Shown here: piece by piece, positions 33,109 through 42,784 of the stretch
Position numbering within the stretch: the first letter of the stretch is position 1
How the letters are laid out: each line of letters opens with the position of its first letter
Assembly (NCBI RefSeq): GCF_018137945.1
Contig: NZ_CP073089.1
Span: 3,348,001-3,412,000 of the forward strand
Direction of reading: 5' to 3'
DNA: 64,000 nt
From: Brevibacterium sp. W7.2
GTDB taxonomy: Bacteria > Actinomycetota > Actinomycetes > Actinomycetales > Brevibacteriaceae
Position numbers and translations under genes: made by a program
The notes under the pieces: generated by a model
Told to the model about the DNA's origin: nothing
What the model saw: the letters and a program-made list of their open reading frames with translations, nothing else
Database searches by the model: none

Positions 33109-34674
33109 TCAGTCCTTGCTCATGATGAACACGGTCGCTGAGCTGGCGGCAAGATCGATGCGCAGCTCGTTGTCGTCCGTGGGGCTCGCCGTCGGAGCCG
33201 GCCCGCTGTAGGGCACAGTGTCCGGCAGCGGGTTGGCGGGGATGACTTGGGTGGCGTTCTTCGCCTCGTTCGAAGGCCCGTAGATCTGGGAGGCCCGGTC
33301 GATGGAGAAGCCGTCGGGGATCTCGAGTGTGACCGGGTTGCCGCCGATGTCAGCGGCGTCGTTGGCGTTGATGACCGTGGTGACGAGGCTCTGGCCGTCG
33401 TTCTTGGTGACGGTGTAGGCGCTCATGTTCCCGCCGCCGTCGATGTCCGTCTTCGTGAAAGTGCCGCCGATGCTCGGGACGAGGAGGCGCATCGCCGCGA
33501 AGTGCGGGCGACCCTGCAACGTATTCGAGGCGGTGCCGTGGTCGGCGGGGTCGCAGACGAGCGACATCGGGGCACCGCCGTTGCAGGCACCGAGCATCGA
33601 GTGCATGGCAAGGCGGTCGACGCCGAGGGAGGCTGCGTAGAGCGTGAAGTCGGCAGCCCACAGGGACATCGCGTTGGTCAGAGAGGTGTCGTTCGTGCCG
33701 CCGCAGCTCGTCGGGCCGGTCTCCTCGAGCCAGAGCGGGAGGCCGGCGGCGTCGGCCTTGGCCAGGCCGATGCCGATATTCTTCTTTGCGGCCTCCTTGG
33801 CGGACGGGTCCAGAAGATTCTCCGGTTCGGGACCACGGCCCGGAACAACATCAGAATCGCAATCGTAAAGCTGATACCAGTGCTGTGCGAGTGCAGCGGT
33901 ATTCTCAACATCTGCGCCGAGGAAAGCGTCCATCCATGCTCCGTCGAACGCATCCGGCCCGATGATGGGCGCGTCTGGACGTTGAGACCGAATTGCTTCA
34001 ACGTACGCATTCAGCTGTTCGACGTACTTCGTCTTGTCCCAGTCGTCACCTCGAACAGCACCACCTGGAACATCTTCGACCGTGTAGCCATTCGGCTCGT
34101 TGCCAACGGAAATTCCAACCAGGGCCTCGCCCAAAATGTCGATTGCATTGGCAGCCATATCAGCGCCGCGTCTAGGGTCATACTCACCCAGAGGGATACC
34201 GATCGTCACGGTGGAACCCGTAAGGTCGACAAGCTTCTTCAACCGTTTGAAATCGTCAGGGGTAACAGCCACCTGCTCGGCCGTCGGCGGGGTCTCTCCC
34301 GTCGACGTCCAGAAGGTCCGTCGGTCGAGTCCGTTACCTCCGAACCGCAACGCCGGACTGCCAAGGGAAACAAGCAGATCGTCAAGGTTGGAGGCCGCCG
34401 GGTCGAGTCGGGGATCAGCGAGGTCGGTCGCCTCGAACGAGATGCCGATATTTGACGCGCCGAAGTCCTCGCCCGATCCGTCTTCGGAGATGGCAATCGT
34501 GCCGGCATCGCCGGTCGGTCTGGGGCCGAGGTTCTGAGCGAACGCCGTCGAAGTCGGGCTCAGCGACGACGCCGACGACTCCGTCGCGGAGTCCCTCGTC
34601 GCAGGGTTGAACGAACATCCTGCGATCACCAGCACTGAGGCCAAAGCGCCAACGATATGCAGCGTTCGCTTCAC
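33109..34674 (-). CDS. Lipoprotein glycoside hydrolase, GH79-like
   Basis: A 521-residue surface lipoprotein with a signal peptide and lipobox (VLVIAGC, Cys at about residue 20) and a clan GH-A TIM barrel. The acid/base candidate is in ISVGNEPNGY and the nucleophile candidate in LPLWLEETGPTSCGG. After the barrel a beta-sandwich region (about 420-520) ends in ATVFIMSK. The pattern fits GH79 (heparanase/beta-glucuronidase), but related families are possible. The start is GTG at 34674. At the edge of the polysaccharide island it may trim or release the uronic-acid polymer; this is inference. Its base composition becomes AT-richer towards its 5' half. Confidence 0.7.
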   Translation of the reverse strand: MKRTLHIVGALASVLVIAGCSFNPATRDSATESSASSLSPTSTAFAQNLGPRPTGDAGTIAISEDGSGEDFGASNIGISFEATDLADPRLDPAASNLDDLLVSLGSPALRFGGNGLDRRTFWTSTGETPPTAEQVAVTPDDFKRLKKLVDLTGSTVTIGIPLGEYDPRRGADMAANAIDILGEALVGISVGNEPNGYTVEDVPGGAVRGDDWDKTKYVEQLNAYVEAIRSQRPDAPIIGPDAFDGAWMDAFLGADVENTAALAQHWYQLYDCDSDVVPGRGPEPENLLDPSAKEAAKKNIGIGLAKADAAGLPLWLEETGPTSCGGTNDTSLTNAMSLWAADFTLYAASLGVDRLAMHSMLGACNGGAPMSLVCDPADHGTASNTLQGRPHFAAMRLLVPSIGGTFTKTDIDGGGNMSAYTVTKNDGQSLVTTVINANDAADIGGNPVTLEIPDGFSIDRASQIYGPSNEAKNATQVIPANPLPDTVPYSGPAPTASPTDDNELRIDLAASSATVFIMSKD

Positions 34675-34882
34675 ACTTCACCACCCCCGAAAATCAGTGT
34701 CCGATGACGTTCGACACCCCGTCAGGTTCGCCCCCGCGGGTGAGCCCCCCAATTGTGCCAACAACCGCCACTAGACCACATCAAAGCAGCCGGTTTAAAA
34801 CCTACGCCTCAACGCAAAAAGTAACTCAGACAAACCCCAACGAAAGAGCGATCCTCAGGGCGAAACCGACCGTCCAAATAGG

Positions 34883-35749
34883 TTACTTCGAACTGTCAGT
34901 GCGAACGACGTCACGAATCTGCGAACCGTACTTCAATTCCAGACTACCCGACAACCTATCTTCAGCATCTCCCCAAATCCTACCCAGCCGCTCAGCTTCA
35001 GACTGACTCATGATCTTCCGGGTACGAGTAATAAAGGTACCGGGATAAAATGTTATCTCGCCCAAATAAACCCCATTAGGCGTGTCGTATAGATCAACAC
35101 GACAGAAAGCAGTCGGCATTGCACATGAAATTCGACGAGCGACGTTCAAGATTTCCCGCCAGTGTTCAGGAGTCTTCGCCTCGACTATTTCTTCCAAATG
35201 CTCCTGATTGTCGGCCACACCGTATCGCAAATGCACGTCAGGAAACGGCAAGAAGTCGCCATCGTAATACATGGCTTTAGCAGGGCTCGAAAGGTGCTGC
35301 TCCATCAGCACCATCCCAACCTCCCCTTGGAAGCTATATACGCGAATATCGTCTGGAGGGAAGTTTCCTTGCCGGTCTAAAAGCAGCTCTTCGATAAAGA
35401 AGTCACCGCCCTCGCCTTCTCCAAAATAGCGCGTATTGATTTCGTTGGCGCTACCGATTATCTCCTCACGCGAATGATCATCCCCAGTAACGAGATCCCT
35501 GAAACCGTCCCGTGTTTTCCGAAGAAGACGGACGCCCAACGACGTAGAGGCAAACGATGGCTTGAGGACGAACTCATTGGGAAGGTCCCCATCCATCAAC
35601 TGGGCAATCGACCCCGATTTGAGTATCCGAGGAGTGCGAACACCCATCAGATCGGCGATCTGACGCACCCTATTCTTAGCGCCGAGAAATCCAGGGACAA
35701 ACGGCTCTTTGCCGTCGAGGCGGCGTTGCATTCGTTCGAAGTAGTCCAT
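34883..35749 (-). CDS. TupA-like ATP-grasp protein
   Basis: A 288-residue ATP-grasp ligase. The N-terminal part contains KNRVRQIADLMGVRTPRIL. The ATP-binding strand is NEFVLKPSFASTSLGVRLL, followed by DFFIEELL and the metal-binding end CRVDLYDTPNGVYLGEITFYPGTF. Relatives (TupA of teichuronopeptide synthesis and similar capsule proteins) attach amino acids or other groups to cell-wall polymers. There is no membrane helix. It lies apart from its neighbours by about 200 bases on each side. Its codon use is AT-richer than the flanking core genes. Confidence 0.82.
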   Translation of the reverse strand: MDYFERMQRRLDGKEPFVPGFLGAKNRVRQIADLMGVRTPRILKSGSIAQLMDGDLPNEFVLKPSFASTSLGVRLLRKTRDGFRDLVTGDDHSREEIIGSANEINTRYFGEGEGGDFFIEELLLDRQGNFPPDDIRVYSFQGEVGMVLMEQHLSSPAKAMYYDGDFLPFPDVHLRYGVADNQEHLEEIVEAKTPEHWREILNVARRISCAMPTAFCRVDLYDTPNGVYLGEITFYPGTFITRTRKIMSQSEAERLGRIWGDAEDRLSGSLELKYGSQIRDVVRTDSSK

Positions 35750-35970
35750 GAGTCCATTCTAGTCGAAACTGTACACAGCAGGGATTCAAAACCGCCATCT
35801 GTTCGTGGAGTCTTAGCGTTGGGCGCAATACCCTGGATTGCCTACCGTTGAGCCTGCACCCTTTGTGACAACAAACTGGGGCCGCACAAGGGCGACCAAA
35901 ACGAGGAAATCACATAATTTAAGATAAAGACAGCCAGGGAATCCGCAATAGACGTCCTCAAATCTTAATA

Positions 35971-37077
35971 TCAGTATGTAACAGAATTGTAAGCATCTAA
36001 AATTTGATCGAGCGCCAGGGCTGCTATCGCTTCATGCGTTCTCTGCTCACGCATCAATGGCACATAAGTATTCTGGAACGATTCAAAATTCGATTCAGAA
36101 AGTATGGCTTGACAATCAGTAATTATTTCCTTTTTGGTCATATTCAATCTCGCGCTATGATCACCAAAATTGCTACCAAGCACTCGGTCAATGTTATTTG
36201 GAGTCGATACACCACAGATCCCCCGAATGCCGGCACCAAGACACGGGGTGCCAAGTGCCACACTCTGAGCCCCGGTAACGCCACCAGCAACCGAAAACAC
36301 TGCTGCCCGAAGATAATCGAGGACAGTGCTCTGTGGAACCCAACCGTGAAATTGAACATCAACCACGCCCATCCGGTCCGCGAATGCGTTCAGTCGTGAC
36401 TGGAATTCACCACGAGACGGCCCCCCTCCCATGACATGCACGCTTGCACGCGGAATAATCCCGTTATCAAGAAGAGTGCTTGCTATTTGAACGAGACCCT
36501 CAACCTGCGAAATTTTATCCGGCATCAGACGAGCGGCCAGAACAAAGTCATAGGATCCCTCCGCCATCCGAGTCTCGTAGCCGACTGTGTCCTCAAGAAA
36601 AAGCTTCGACGGAACGCCGTTAGGCAACACCTCAATTGGTATCGATCCAGTCTGGCAAAAATCTGTGAGCATTGGAATTAGGGAGGAACTCGCCACAAGA
36701 AACTTTTGCACCTCGTCTTTCCAGAGGTATGCGTAATCGGAGTTGTTTCCGTGGAACATGTACACGACCGGGGCACCAGTCATCCTGCGAAGTTCCAACG
36801 CAAGTTCGCGCGATTTGAATGGCTGGGCGAAGATGATGTCGAAATCGGATTCTTTTGCAATACGCTTCGCCGGCGCGTCCCACTTATTCCAATCTACGAG
36901 GTACGAACCGGCAACATATCCTCGGCATTCGTTGATTATTCGGGAATTATTTGAGACCAAGGTAACTGTGGCTCCGTTTGCGACCAGACCCTTGACCATG
37001 CCGACCGTCCAGTCCTGGAGTCCTCCCCAATCAGCAACTGTGTGTACGGGCAACAGAATATGAAACTTCTGCTCCAT
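35971..37077 (-). CDS. GT4 family glycosyltransferase
   Basis: A 368-residue GT-B glycosyltransferase. The N-terminal acceptor domain starts FHILLPVHTVADWGGLQDWTVGMVKGLVANG. The C-terminal donor domain has YDFVLAARLMPDKISQVEGL, VHVMGGGPSRGEF and GWVPQSTVLDYLRAAVFSVAGGVTGAQSVALGTP. The usual E-x7-E donor loop reads GVTGAQSVALG, so the first Glu is missing. I chose the ATG at 37077, which shares a base with the upstream stop (TGATG). The gene is AT-rich compared with the window average, suggesting recent acquisition. Confidence 0.82.
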   Translation of the reverse strand: MEQKFHILLPVHTVADWGGLQDWTVGMVKGLVANGATVTLVSNNSRIINECRGYVAGSYLVDWNKWDAPAKRIAKESDFDIIFAQPFKSRELALELRRMTGAPVVYMFHGNNSDYAYLWKDEVQKFLVASSSLIPMLTDFCQTGSIPIEVLPNGVPSKLFLEDTVGYETRMAEGSYDFVLAARLMPDKISQVEGLVQIASTLLDNGIIPRASVHVMGGGPSRGEFQSRLNAFADRMGVVDVQFHGWVPQSTVLDYLRAAVFSVAGGVTGAQSVALGTPCLGAGIRGICGVSTPNNIDRVLGSNFGDHSARLNMTKKEIITDCQAILSESNFESFQNTYVPLMREQRTHEAIAALALDQILDAYNSVTY

Positions 37078-38780
37078 CACGCCATCCATACGGCAACTTC
37101 CTTATCTAGCAAGCCGAGATCTATGTTGTCGATCGTTGAGGGAAGCGCGGGTGCGCTTTCAGTTCGCAGTTCAAAGATTTTGAAATCGCCAGGGTAGCGT
37201 TTACAGAATAACATTGGATGGGGGTGAGAAGTGGCCAATGTTTGGGCCTTACTGCCGGCCGGAACCGCTTGCAGGAGCGTATCGTTACGAAAATGCTTGG
37301 TAAGAACTTCATTCGCAAGAATGCCAACAATATCGGATTCCGATTCATTAAGCCCCATAAGACTGAAAGGCAGACCCAACTTCGCTAAGGTATCCAAATC
37401 TTGTTGAGTCGGAGCTGAGATAGCAGCGACTTCTCGCTTTGGTTGGCCGTCTTCACCGATCAGCGTTACCAACGCGTCTATTCGGTCATATCCGTCGACG
37501 TAGTCAATACGACCGACAGTGTACTGATCGAAAATCAAATAGCGTTCAGAATTGATCCCGTCAAGGTACGGAGCGAGGCGTGACTTTTCCGTATTTGTGG
37601 CAGGTACAGCGCAACCATCCCACATCAGTTCGGGGTCGCCAGCCACCACGATGGAATTCGATTGAACCCTTTTCAAATCTGACTGGGGGCGCCCCTCGAT
37701 AAGCGAGACCATATCGTCGGCGCGAGCGAGTACCGTGGTCAATGCGGTGATTGTGGGGGCAGTCAGCGGCTGGTCGGTCTGCGATGCGGAGATCACTCCG
37801 ACTTGAGAGTCCTGTGAGATGGCTGCCCGGGCCACACAATAAGTACTTCCGGTCCGGATCTGCTGAATCTGCTCGACTATCCGCCACGGCGGAATTACCT
37901 GGTTACTGAATACCGGAGCTATAAGTCTATCACCGTTCTCAGCACAATAGGATCTCAGCACATTGAGCTCGTCTCCGGGCCCAGCCGTCAAATCGACAAT
38001 CGTGTAACCGTCGATACTTTGTGCTTCAATGCCATCGAAATCCGAAACCGGGGTGTGATTAATACGAACCACGTCGACAAAGCTTCTCGCGTGGAAAGGC
38101 ATGAATTTCCATCTAGGAAGATTGACGAAGATGGAGCTCGATTTCCAGAAGGCGAAAGACTGGGGCTTTGAAGGTAGTATTGTCTTTGGAGCCCATGCCC
38201 AAACGTTCTCGAACGATAGACGTTCGTATGTGCCGTGCCATTGTCGCACCCTCCGTACAAGATCGCCGAAAGCATCACGAGCAGTCCTGATTCTTAGATC
38301 GAAGCCTCGAATCTGGCAATACAGATCGAAGCTTATCCCGAAGACCACTGTCCGTGAGGATCGGACATCGAGCATGCCATCCTGTGTGGGAACCTTGGTC
38401 GGTATATCGGCTTCCACAACGGAAACACGATCCAAACCATCAAGAAGCGAGTCAATCATTCTGGCATCAAACTCAAGCGCTGAGTTCGAGACAATTACCC
38501 GTTCGGATGACACCATCTGAAATGCAAGACTGAGACGTTCTGTAGCGTCGAAGTTTTGTCCCGCTTCGACGAATGTCACATCGACGTCATCTAACTCTGC
38601 GGGCAGCTCATCAACGATTACTATCAAGCTGAACGTATGGAGGCCGGCACCCCGTCTGACGTCCCGTAGATATGACTCGACCGCTTGCGAGTCCATTCCT
38701 CCCAGGTCGATAATCATCTCTGCGGAATCTAGAGACGAGAATCCGTATTCTGGTGTAACCGCGGGTTCATCACTCAGCAC
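37077..38780 (-). CDS. Unassigned 567-residue protein with a GT-A-like N-terminus
   Basis: I do not recognise a named family. Residues about 15-200 resemble a GT2-like Rossmann fold: hydrophobic strand SLIVIVDELPAEL, then an ERLSLAFQMVSSERVIVSNSALEFDARMIDSLL segment typical of the strand before the D-x-D, but without a clear D-x-D. The C-terminal half (about 260-567) has alternating strands and helices, such as YLIFDQYTVGRIDYVDGYDRIDALVTLIG. No signal peptide or membrane helix is seen. The start is GTG at 38780 without a good ribosome site. It is translationally coupled to the following GT4, so it probably takes part in the same glycan step. Confidence 0.6.
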   Translation of the reverse strand: MLSDEPAVTPEYGFSSLDSAEMIIDLGGMDSQAVESYLRDVRRGAGLHTFSLIVIVDELPAELDDVDVTFVEAGQNFDATERLSLAFQMVSSERVIVSNSALEFDARMIDSLLDGLDRVSVVEADIPTKVPTQDGMLDVRSSRTVVFGISFDLYCQIRGFDLRIRTARDAFGDLVRRVRQWHGTYERLSFENVWAWAPKTILPSKPQSFAFWKSSSIFVNLPRWKFMPFHARSFVDVVRINHTPVSDFDGIEAQSIDGYTIVDLTAGPGDELNVLRSYCAENGDRLIAPVFSNQVIPPWRIVEQIQQIRTGSTYCVARAAISQDSQVGVISASQTDQPLTAPTITALTTVLARADDMVSLIEGRPQSDLKRVQSNSIVVAGDPELMWDGCAVPATNTEKSRLAPYLDGINSERYLIFDQYTVGRIDYVDGYDRIDALVTLIGEDGQPKREVAAISAPTQQDLDTLAKLGLPFSLMGLNESESDIVGILANEVLTKHFRNDTLLQAVPAGSKAQTLATSHPHPMLFCKRYPGDFKIFELRTESAPALPSTIDNIDLGLLDKEVAVWMA

Positions 38781-38995
38781 GCCGAACTACCCTTCTTTGC
38801 TGTCTTGGAAGCTTGCATAAACTCGTTCGGAGTTTATTTTTTGTGGGCGAACGTTTTGCCCTCCACGCTCGCATAAGCGCCGTTTGACGAACCCACAGTA
38901 AATCCGGGCGAATGGAAGTTTCCAAAATATGACCGACTATATCACCCAAGGATGTATACGAACCTTTCAAGTCACATAAGCCGTATCTGGATGCG

Positions 38996-39820
38996 TCATT
39001 TGTGAGCACTAAGCCGCACATTCTGAACCCGGGATCGCATGTCTAGATACTGCTCTACAGAGCTGACTACTTCTCCCCAGCTGCGTGTGACTCTGAACGG
39101 ACCTGGCGTATCGTCGACAACTACTGTATGTACCTCCAAGCCTCGGTTCTGAACAAGGCGCTGCAAGTCGTTCAATGCGCCGAGCAAATAGGAGTCGTGC
39201 TGCTGTCCGAAGCTCTTCCATGCCCCCCGCTGGAAGCCTGACTCATCGATCAGAACAATTGAGCCAGCTTTCACCGTTGCCGGCGCCGGGATTGACGACG
39301 GGTAGATCTGCACTACTCCACTTGTCCCGAGACTAGTGTCGTCGGGTCGTCTACCAACGGTGTAGATATCCACGTCGGCCACATTACGGGTCTTCCCGGA
39401 TTCCGGAATCACAGAGATCGTCGTCTTCTTGGTACGCGTTGCGGACCCAGTTGCTTGTGGCAACGACCCAGAGTTCGCTGTCTGACTGATTTGCTTTTTC
39501 ATGTCGCCCAGCGAGCTCTTCAGGGCAGACTGAGCGGACTCTACCCGCGCGACCTTCGCATCCAGCGCTGAGACAGATGACCGCATCTGGTTCGTGGTCT
39601 CGCTCAATTGCGCCAACCGAGTTTTCGTGTTTTTACCTTGAGTTGATGACAGATTGCTTATGCGCCGTAACACAACAAGCATTAGCAGTACTGACGCAAG
39701 TATCAAACAGACCGCAAGAATCCCTGAAATTTGCCATAGACCTGCAATTATAGCGGCAACGGCGAGAACAGCAGTGACAGCAACGATTCCTCCAAGAACC
39801 TTTGCCTCGACAGTACTCAT
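38996..39820 (-). CDS. Small membrane protein with coiled coil, function unknown
   Basis: A 274-residue protein not recognised as a named family. Two closely spaced membrane helices (about 8-28 and 31-52) are followed by a predicted coiled coil (about 55-115: LAQLSETTNQMRSSVSALDAKVARVE and continuing), a Ser/Thr/Lys linker and a compact C-terminal domain with VLIDESGFQRGAWKSFGQQHDSYL and VHTVVVDDTPGPFRVTRSW. I used the ATG at 39820; a GTG at 39823 overlaps the upstream TAG. The topology resembles a scaffold or chain-length-type protein at the membrane. Its neighbours are glycosyltransferases. Confidence 0.65.
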   Translation of the reverse strand: MSTVEAKVLGGIVAVTAVLAVAAIIAGLWQISGILAVCLILASVLLMLVVLRRISNLSSTQGKNTKTRLAQLSETTNQMRSSVSALDAKVARVESAQSALKSSLGDMKKQISQTANSGSLPQATGSATRTKKTTISVIPESGKTRNVADVDIYTVGRRPDDTSLGTSGVVQIYPSSIPAPATVKAGSIVLIDESGFQRGAWKSFGQQHDSYLLGALNDLQRLVQNRGLEVHTVVVDDTPGPFRVTRSWGEVVSSVEQYLDMRSRVQNVRLSAHK

Positions 39821-39822
39821 CA

Positions 39823-40740
39823 CTATGCGACCGCCTTCCGTGCGATTTCAATCGAGTCGGCCGCCTCAAGTACATCCCCTTCAGATACAAGCTCAATACG
39901 GCCAGGGTATAAAGCGGCAAGGTTACGAGCGTAAAGGCTGTCGAAAGCCATCACACGCGCTCCCAGCTGGACCAACAGCTCGTAACCCGACCGGGCCGGA
40001 TAGTCTCGCGCCGCCAAGAACCACAATCTGCCTACTTCTGAGGATGTCCTGCCCAATTGCTCGAATGCTTCAAAAGTACCGGGAACACCGAACTCAACCC
40101 TGTCCTCGAGACCGAGCATGGAAATCGATGATACGGCAGAAGTGAACTCAGTAGGCGCCGGAGTGCGCGTCCACACAATCTCTACTGGCAGATCTACCTG
40201 CGCCGCGATGCGCAAGAAGTCCTGTAACCCTTCATCCGGATTGGCCGAGCCGATCCAACTAAGACGCTCAACTGGCTGGTTCGAGATACCGACACCGCTC
40301 AATCGCGACGGCGACAAAGTTTCAATGATCGTTTCCGGAGGCACTCTGCGTTTGAGGAAGTTTGCAGCCGTAACAGACGTAGCATATACACGATCAACAT
40401 GGGTAAAATCCAGAGCGTCGATCTCGGTTTGAATTCGACCAGCCTCAGTCGACCGAACCATCCAGGTATTCAACCGACTTTTAAGCCCTTTACTTCCGAA
40501 GACCGCATTTGCAACTTTCGCGTCGTCCGAAATTCTCACCTCGTTGAATGCCCGAACACCGCTGCAAGCACGAGCCATGTTCTCGAGCCTTGCACGTGTG
40601 ACATGACGCCACGTCAGTCCTCGATGTGGTGCAACTTGTTCGGTATTGCCCACAACGGCAACCGAAAAATCGTGATTTGACGACAAATCTCGAAGCTCGT
40701 CCATTCCCAGATCAGTGGCAATTCTCAAAATCGCGGTCAC
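39823..40740 (-). CDS. Divergent GT4-like protein
   Basis: A 305-residue protein of probable GT-B fold. The C-terminal part looks like a donor domain: RLSWIGSANPDEGLQDFLRIAAQVDLPVEIVW, LEDRVEFGVPGTFEAFEQLGRTSSEVGRLWFLAARDYPARSGYELLVQLGARVMAF, where SGYELLVQLGA occupies the position of the E-x7-E donor loop. The N-terminal half is short. The GTG start at 40740 overlaps the upstream stop (GTGA). Function as a glycosyltransferase is likely but not certain. Confidence 0.65.
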   Translation of the reverse strand: MTAILRIATDLGMDELRDLSSNHDFSVAVVGNTEQVAPHRGLTWRHVTRARLENMARACSGVRAFNEVRISDDAKVANAVFGSKGLKSRLNTWMVRSTEAGRIQTEIDALDFTHVDRVYATSVTAANFLKRRVPPETIIETLSPSRLSGVGISNQPVERLSWIGSANPDEGLQDFLRIAAQVDLPVEIVWTRTPAPTEFTSAVSSISMLGLEDRVEFGVPGTFEAFEQLGRTSSEVGRLWFLAARDYPARSGYELLVQLGARVMAFDSLYARNLAALYPGRIELVSEGDVLEAADSIEIARKAVA

Positions 40741-42560
40741 AGTCCAACTACCTCCAACGTAGCCTCAGCGCGACGTCTCCACGTCGACTCGAGCAGAAAT
40801 TGCTCAGCCAAATCCAATTCGTGCTGCGTCCAGGGACGATTCAGAGCGTCTCGTACACCCGCGATCATTTCTTCGTAAGTGTGATAAGACGTAGCAGTTG
40901 GGCACTCATCTATAGAGCCCATCTGGGCAGCGACCGTCCTCATACCCCAGGCAACGTACTCGAACAACTTATTTGGATCAACTGCTCGAGTCAACGGCGA
41001 TTTCTTGAATGGAACCAGACCGACCGCCCAATTCTCGGTAAAATCCTGGAGCAACTCCTGTGGTTGCGGGCCCAGGTACTCAACATTTGCAGGCAAACGC
41101 AATGAATCGGGCTTTCCAGGACCAATAATTTCAAACCGATTATTAGGCAACGCCTCAGCACACCGCAGCACATAGTCCCAGTCGAACCACGCATCTGTAA
41201 GATGACCGACGTAACCGACGACACCGTTCAATCGCTTTCTTTCCACGACTTCCAGGGACCGAAGTGGTACTGCCTTGTCAATAAACCTCGGCTGGATCCC
41301 ATTGGGAATAACTTTCGGATCAATACGCTGCAGTGAGAGGGCGGATGCCTTGTGCGCCAACGCCGGGCTCACGGTCGTAATGTAGTCGACGCGCCGACAG
41401 ATCAGGCTTTCACCTTCCGGTGTGTACCATTTCGAATATCCGACACGCTTAAACTCCTCCATATCGTCTCGAATTTCGTACAACGTCTTCCAACCTTTTC
41501 GTCGAAGAGTATCTACAGCAACTGCCGCGGTCGGCGACGGAAAGGAACTGCAAACATATAGACATTCTCGGCGACGACTTTCGTCGGAAAGTGTCTCGAT
41601 CACTTCACCAAATTCGTCACGAGGAGCTTGATAGAACAAATCCATCGCGCGACGGTCTACGCCATTGAGCCCCCCGTAGCCTACAGAAACGACAGCGTAC
41701 CCCAACGAGGTGTACTGGACCGACATATTATTCGGTCGGATAGTAATTAAGCCAGATCCTAAAGGTGGTGCAGTGGAATCAATAAAGATCAAAGGCGTTC
41801 CTGAAGGCAGTTCTTCCAAAAATGCAATCAGCGACTCGGCCGATCGGGAGCGGGTCCGAACCCGCAGCCCACACGCCACACCAGTTTCGGGTCGAGACTT
41901 CAACGCCGATACAGTAACGCTGGAAGTGCCCTCAGGAAGTAACACTTGTCGCGCGGTCCAGCTGGTTGACTCGTTTTTGTCCAAAACTACGTAGGATCCG
42001 AGAATCGGGCTGATACTGGTTTCGGAACTAGGCATGATCTCCATGCCTGACGAGTTGTAGAATTGAATTGCGAAATGGACGGGAGTGCTATCTTCACCGC
42101 TTACGACCAGGCTCTCCAATTGCAGGCTTCCCTGGCCGTCTGGAATATTGAACGAGGCAGTCCGACCAAGAAACGCCCTATTGCGGGATGAAGAAAATTC
42201 TTCCCTTCCAACCGGCCCGATCATTGCTATGTGCCGGCCCTTATCCGTGCCGCTCAGCACTAGAGAAGCACAGTCTGCGGGTACTGAGACCTCCATCGCG
42301 ACGGCGAACAGGCCATCGGCATCCCGGGTGATCTTAAACGATGGCCTTCCACTCTTCAGCACCTTGCCGGCCGCGTTCAAGTACTCCACTGATACTTGAT
42401 CTGGAGAAGGTGCCCCGTCGGTACGGAAACCCCACCGCAGCACCGCTCCTGGATTCGTATCGCCGTTCCATTTGTAGCTGGCCAGCGGAATCGCCTGGCC
42501 AGGTGCCAGCTCTTTTGATTCCGCAAAGAGCACCACCGGGTCGGACCATTCGTCAGTCAC
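40737..42560 (-). CDS. Glycosyltransferase with an N-terminal beta-rich domain
   Basis: A 607-residue protein in two parts. Residues about 1-230 are strand-rich, with Ser/Thr/Gly-rich segments (LRWGFRTDGAPSPDQVSVEYLNAAGKVL, PVHFAIQFYNSSGMEIMPSSETSIS), and look like paired carbohydrate-binding or jelly-roll modules. Residues about 235-607 form a GT-B glycosyltransferase with GVVGYVGHLTDAWFDWDYVLRCAEALPNNRFEIIGPG and VGLVPFKKSPLTRAVDPNKLFEYVAWGMRTVA (K-x2-EY donor loop). I chose the GTG at 42560 because GGAG is six bases upstream. The fusion of a glycan-binding-like domain to a cytosolic-type enzyme is unusual. Confidence 0.72.
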   Translation of the reverse strand: MTDEWSDPVVLFAESKELAPGQAIPLASYKWNGDTNPGAVLRWGFRTDGAPSPDQVSVEYLNAAGKVLKSGRPSFKITRDADGLFAVAMEVSVPADCASLVLSGTDKGRHIAMIGPVGREEFSSSRNRAFLGRTASFNIPDGQGSLQLESLVVSGEDSTPVHFAIQFYNSSGMEIMPSSETSISPILGSYVVLDKNESTSWTARQVLLPEGTSSVTVSALKSRPETGVACGLRVRTRSRSAESLIAFLEELPSGTPLIFIDSTAPPLGSGLITIRPNNMSVQYTSLGYAVVSVGYGGLNGVDRRAMDLFYQAPRDEFGEVIETLSDESRRRECLYVCSSFPSPTAAVAVDTLRRKGWKTLYEIRDDMEEFKRVGYSKWYTPEGESLICRRVDYITTVSPALAHKASALSLQRIDPKVIPNGIQPRFIDKAVPLRSLEVVERKRLNGVVGYVGHLTDAWFDWDYVLRCAEALPNNRFEIIGPGKPDSLRLPANVEYLGPQPQELLQDFTENWAVGLVPFKKSPLTRAVDPNKLFEYVAWGMRTVAAQMGSIDECPTATSYHTYEEMIAGVRDALNRPWTQHELDLAEQFLLESTWRRRAEATLEVVGL

Positions 42561-42784
42561 ATGATTCTCCAATTCGTCTCATCGGGGCAGGGTTCATCGC
42601 ATCGTCTAGCTAGGTCGGCCCGAGGTAGTGGGCGCATGAAAACGACATGCTTCCGACTACAATACAGCATCATTCACAATTGCCGTTCCCAACGCTCGCT
42701 TCCCGATCGACTGCATTTTCTGAAATCTTCTCCGACAATGCACTATTTGATGAATATTGAGTTAACAAGAGCTTTCTTGGGTTC

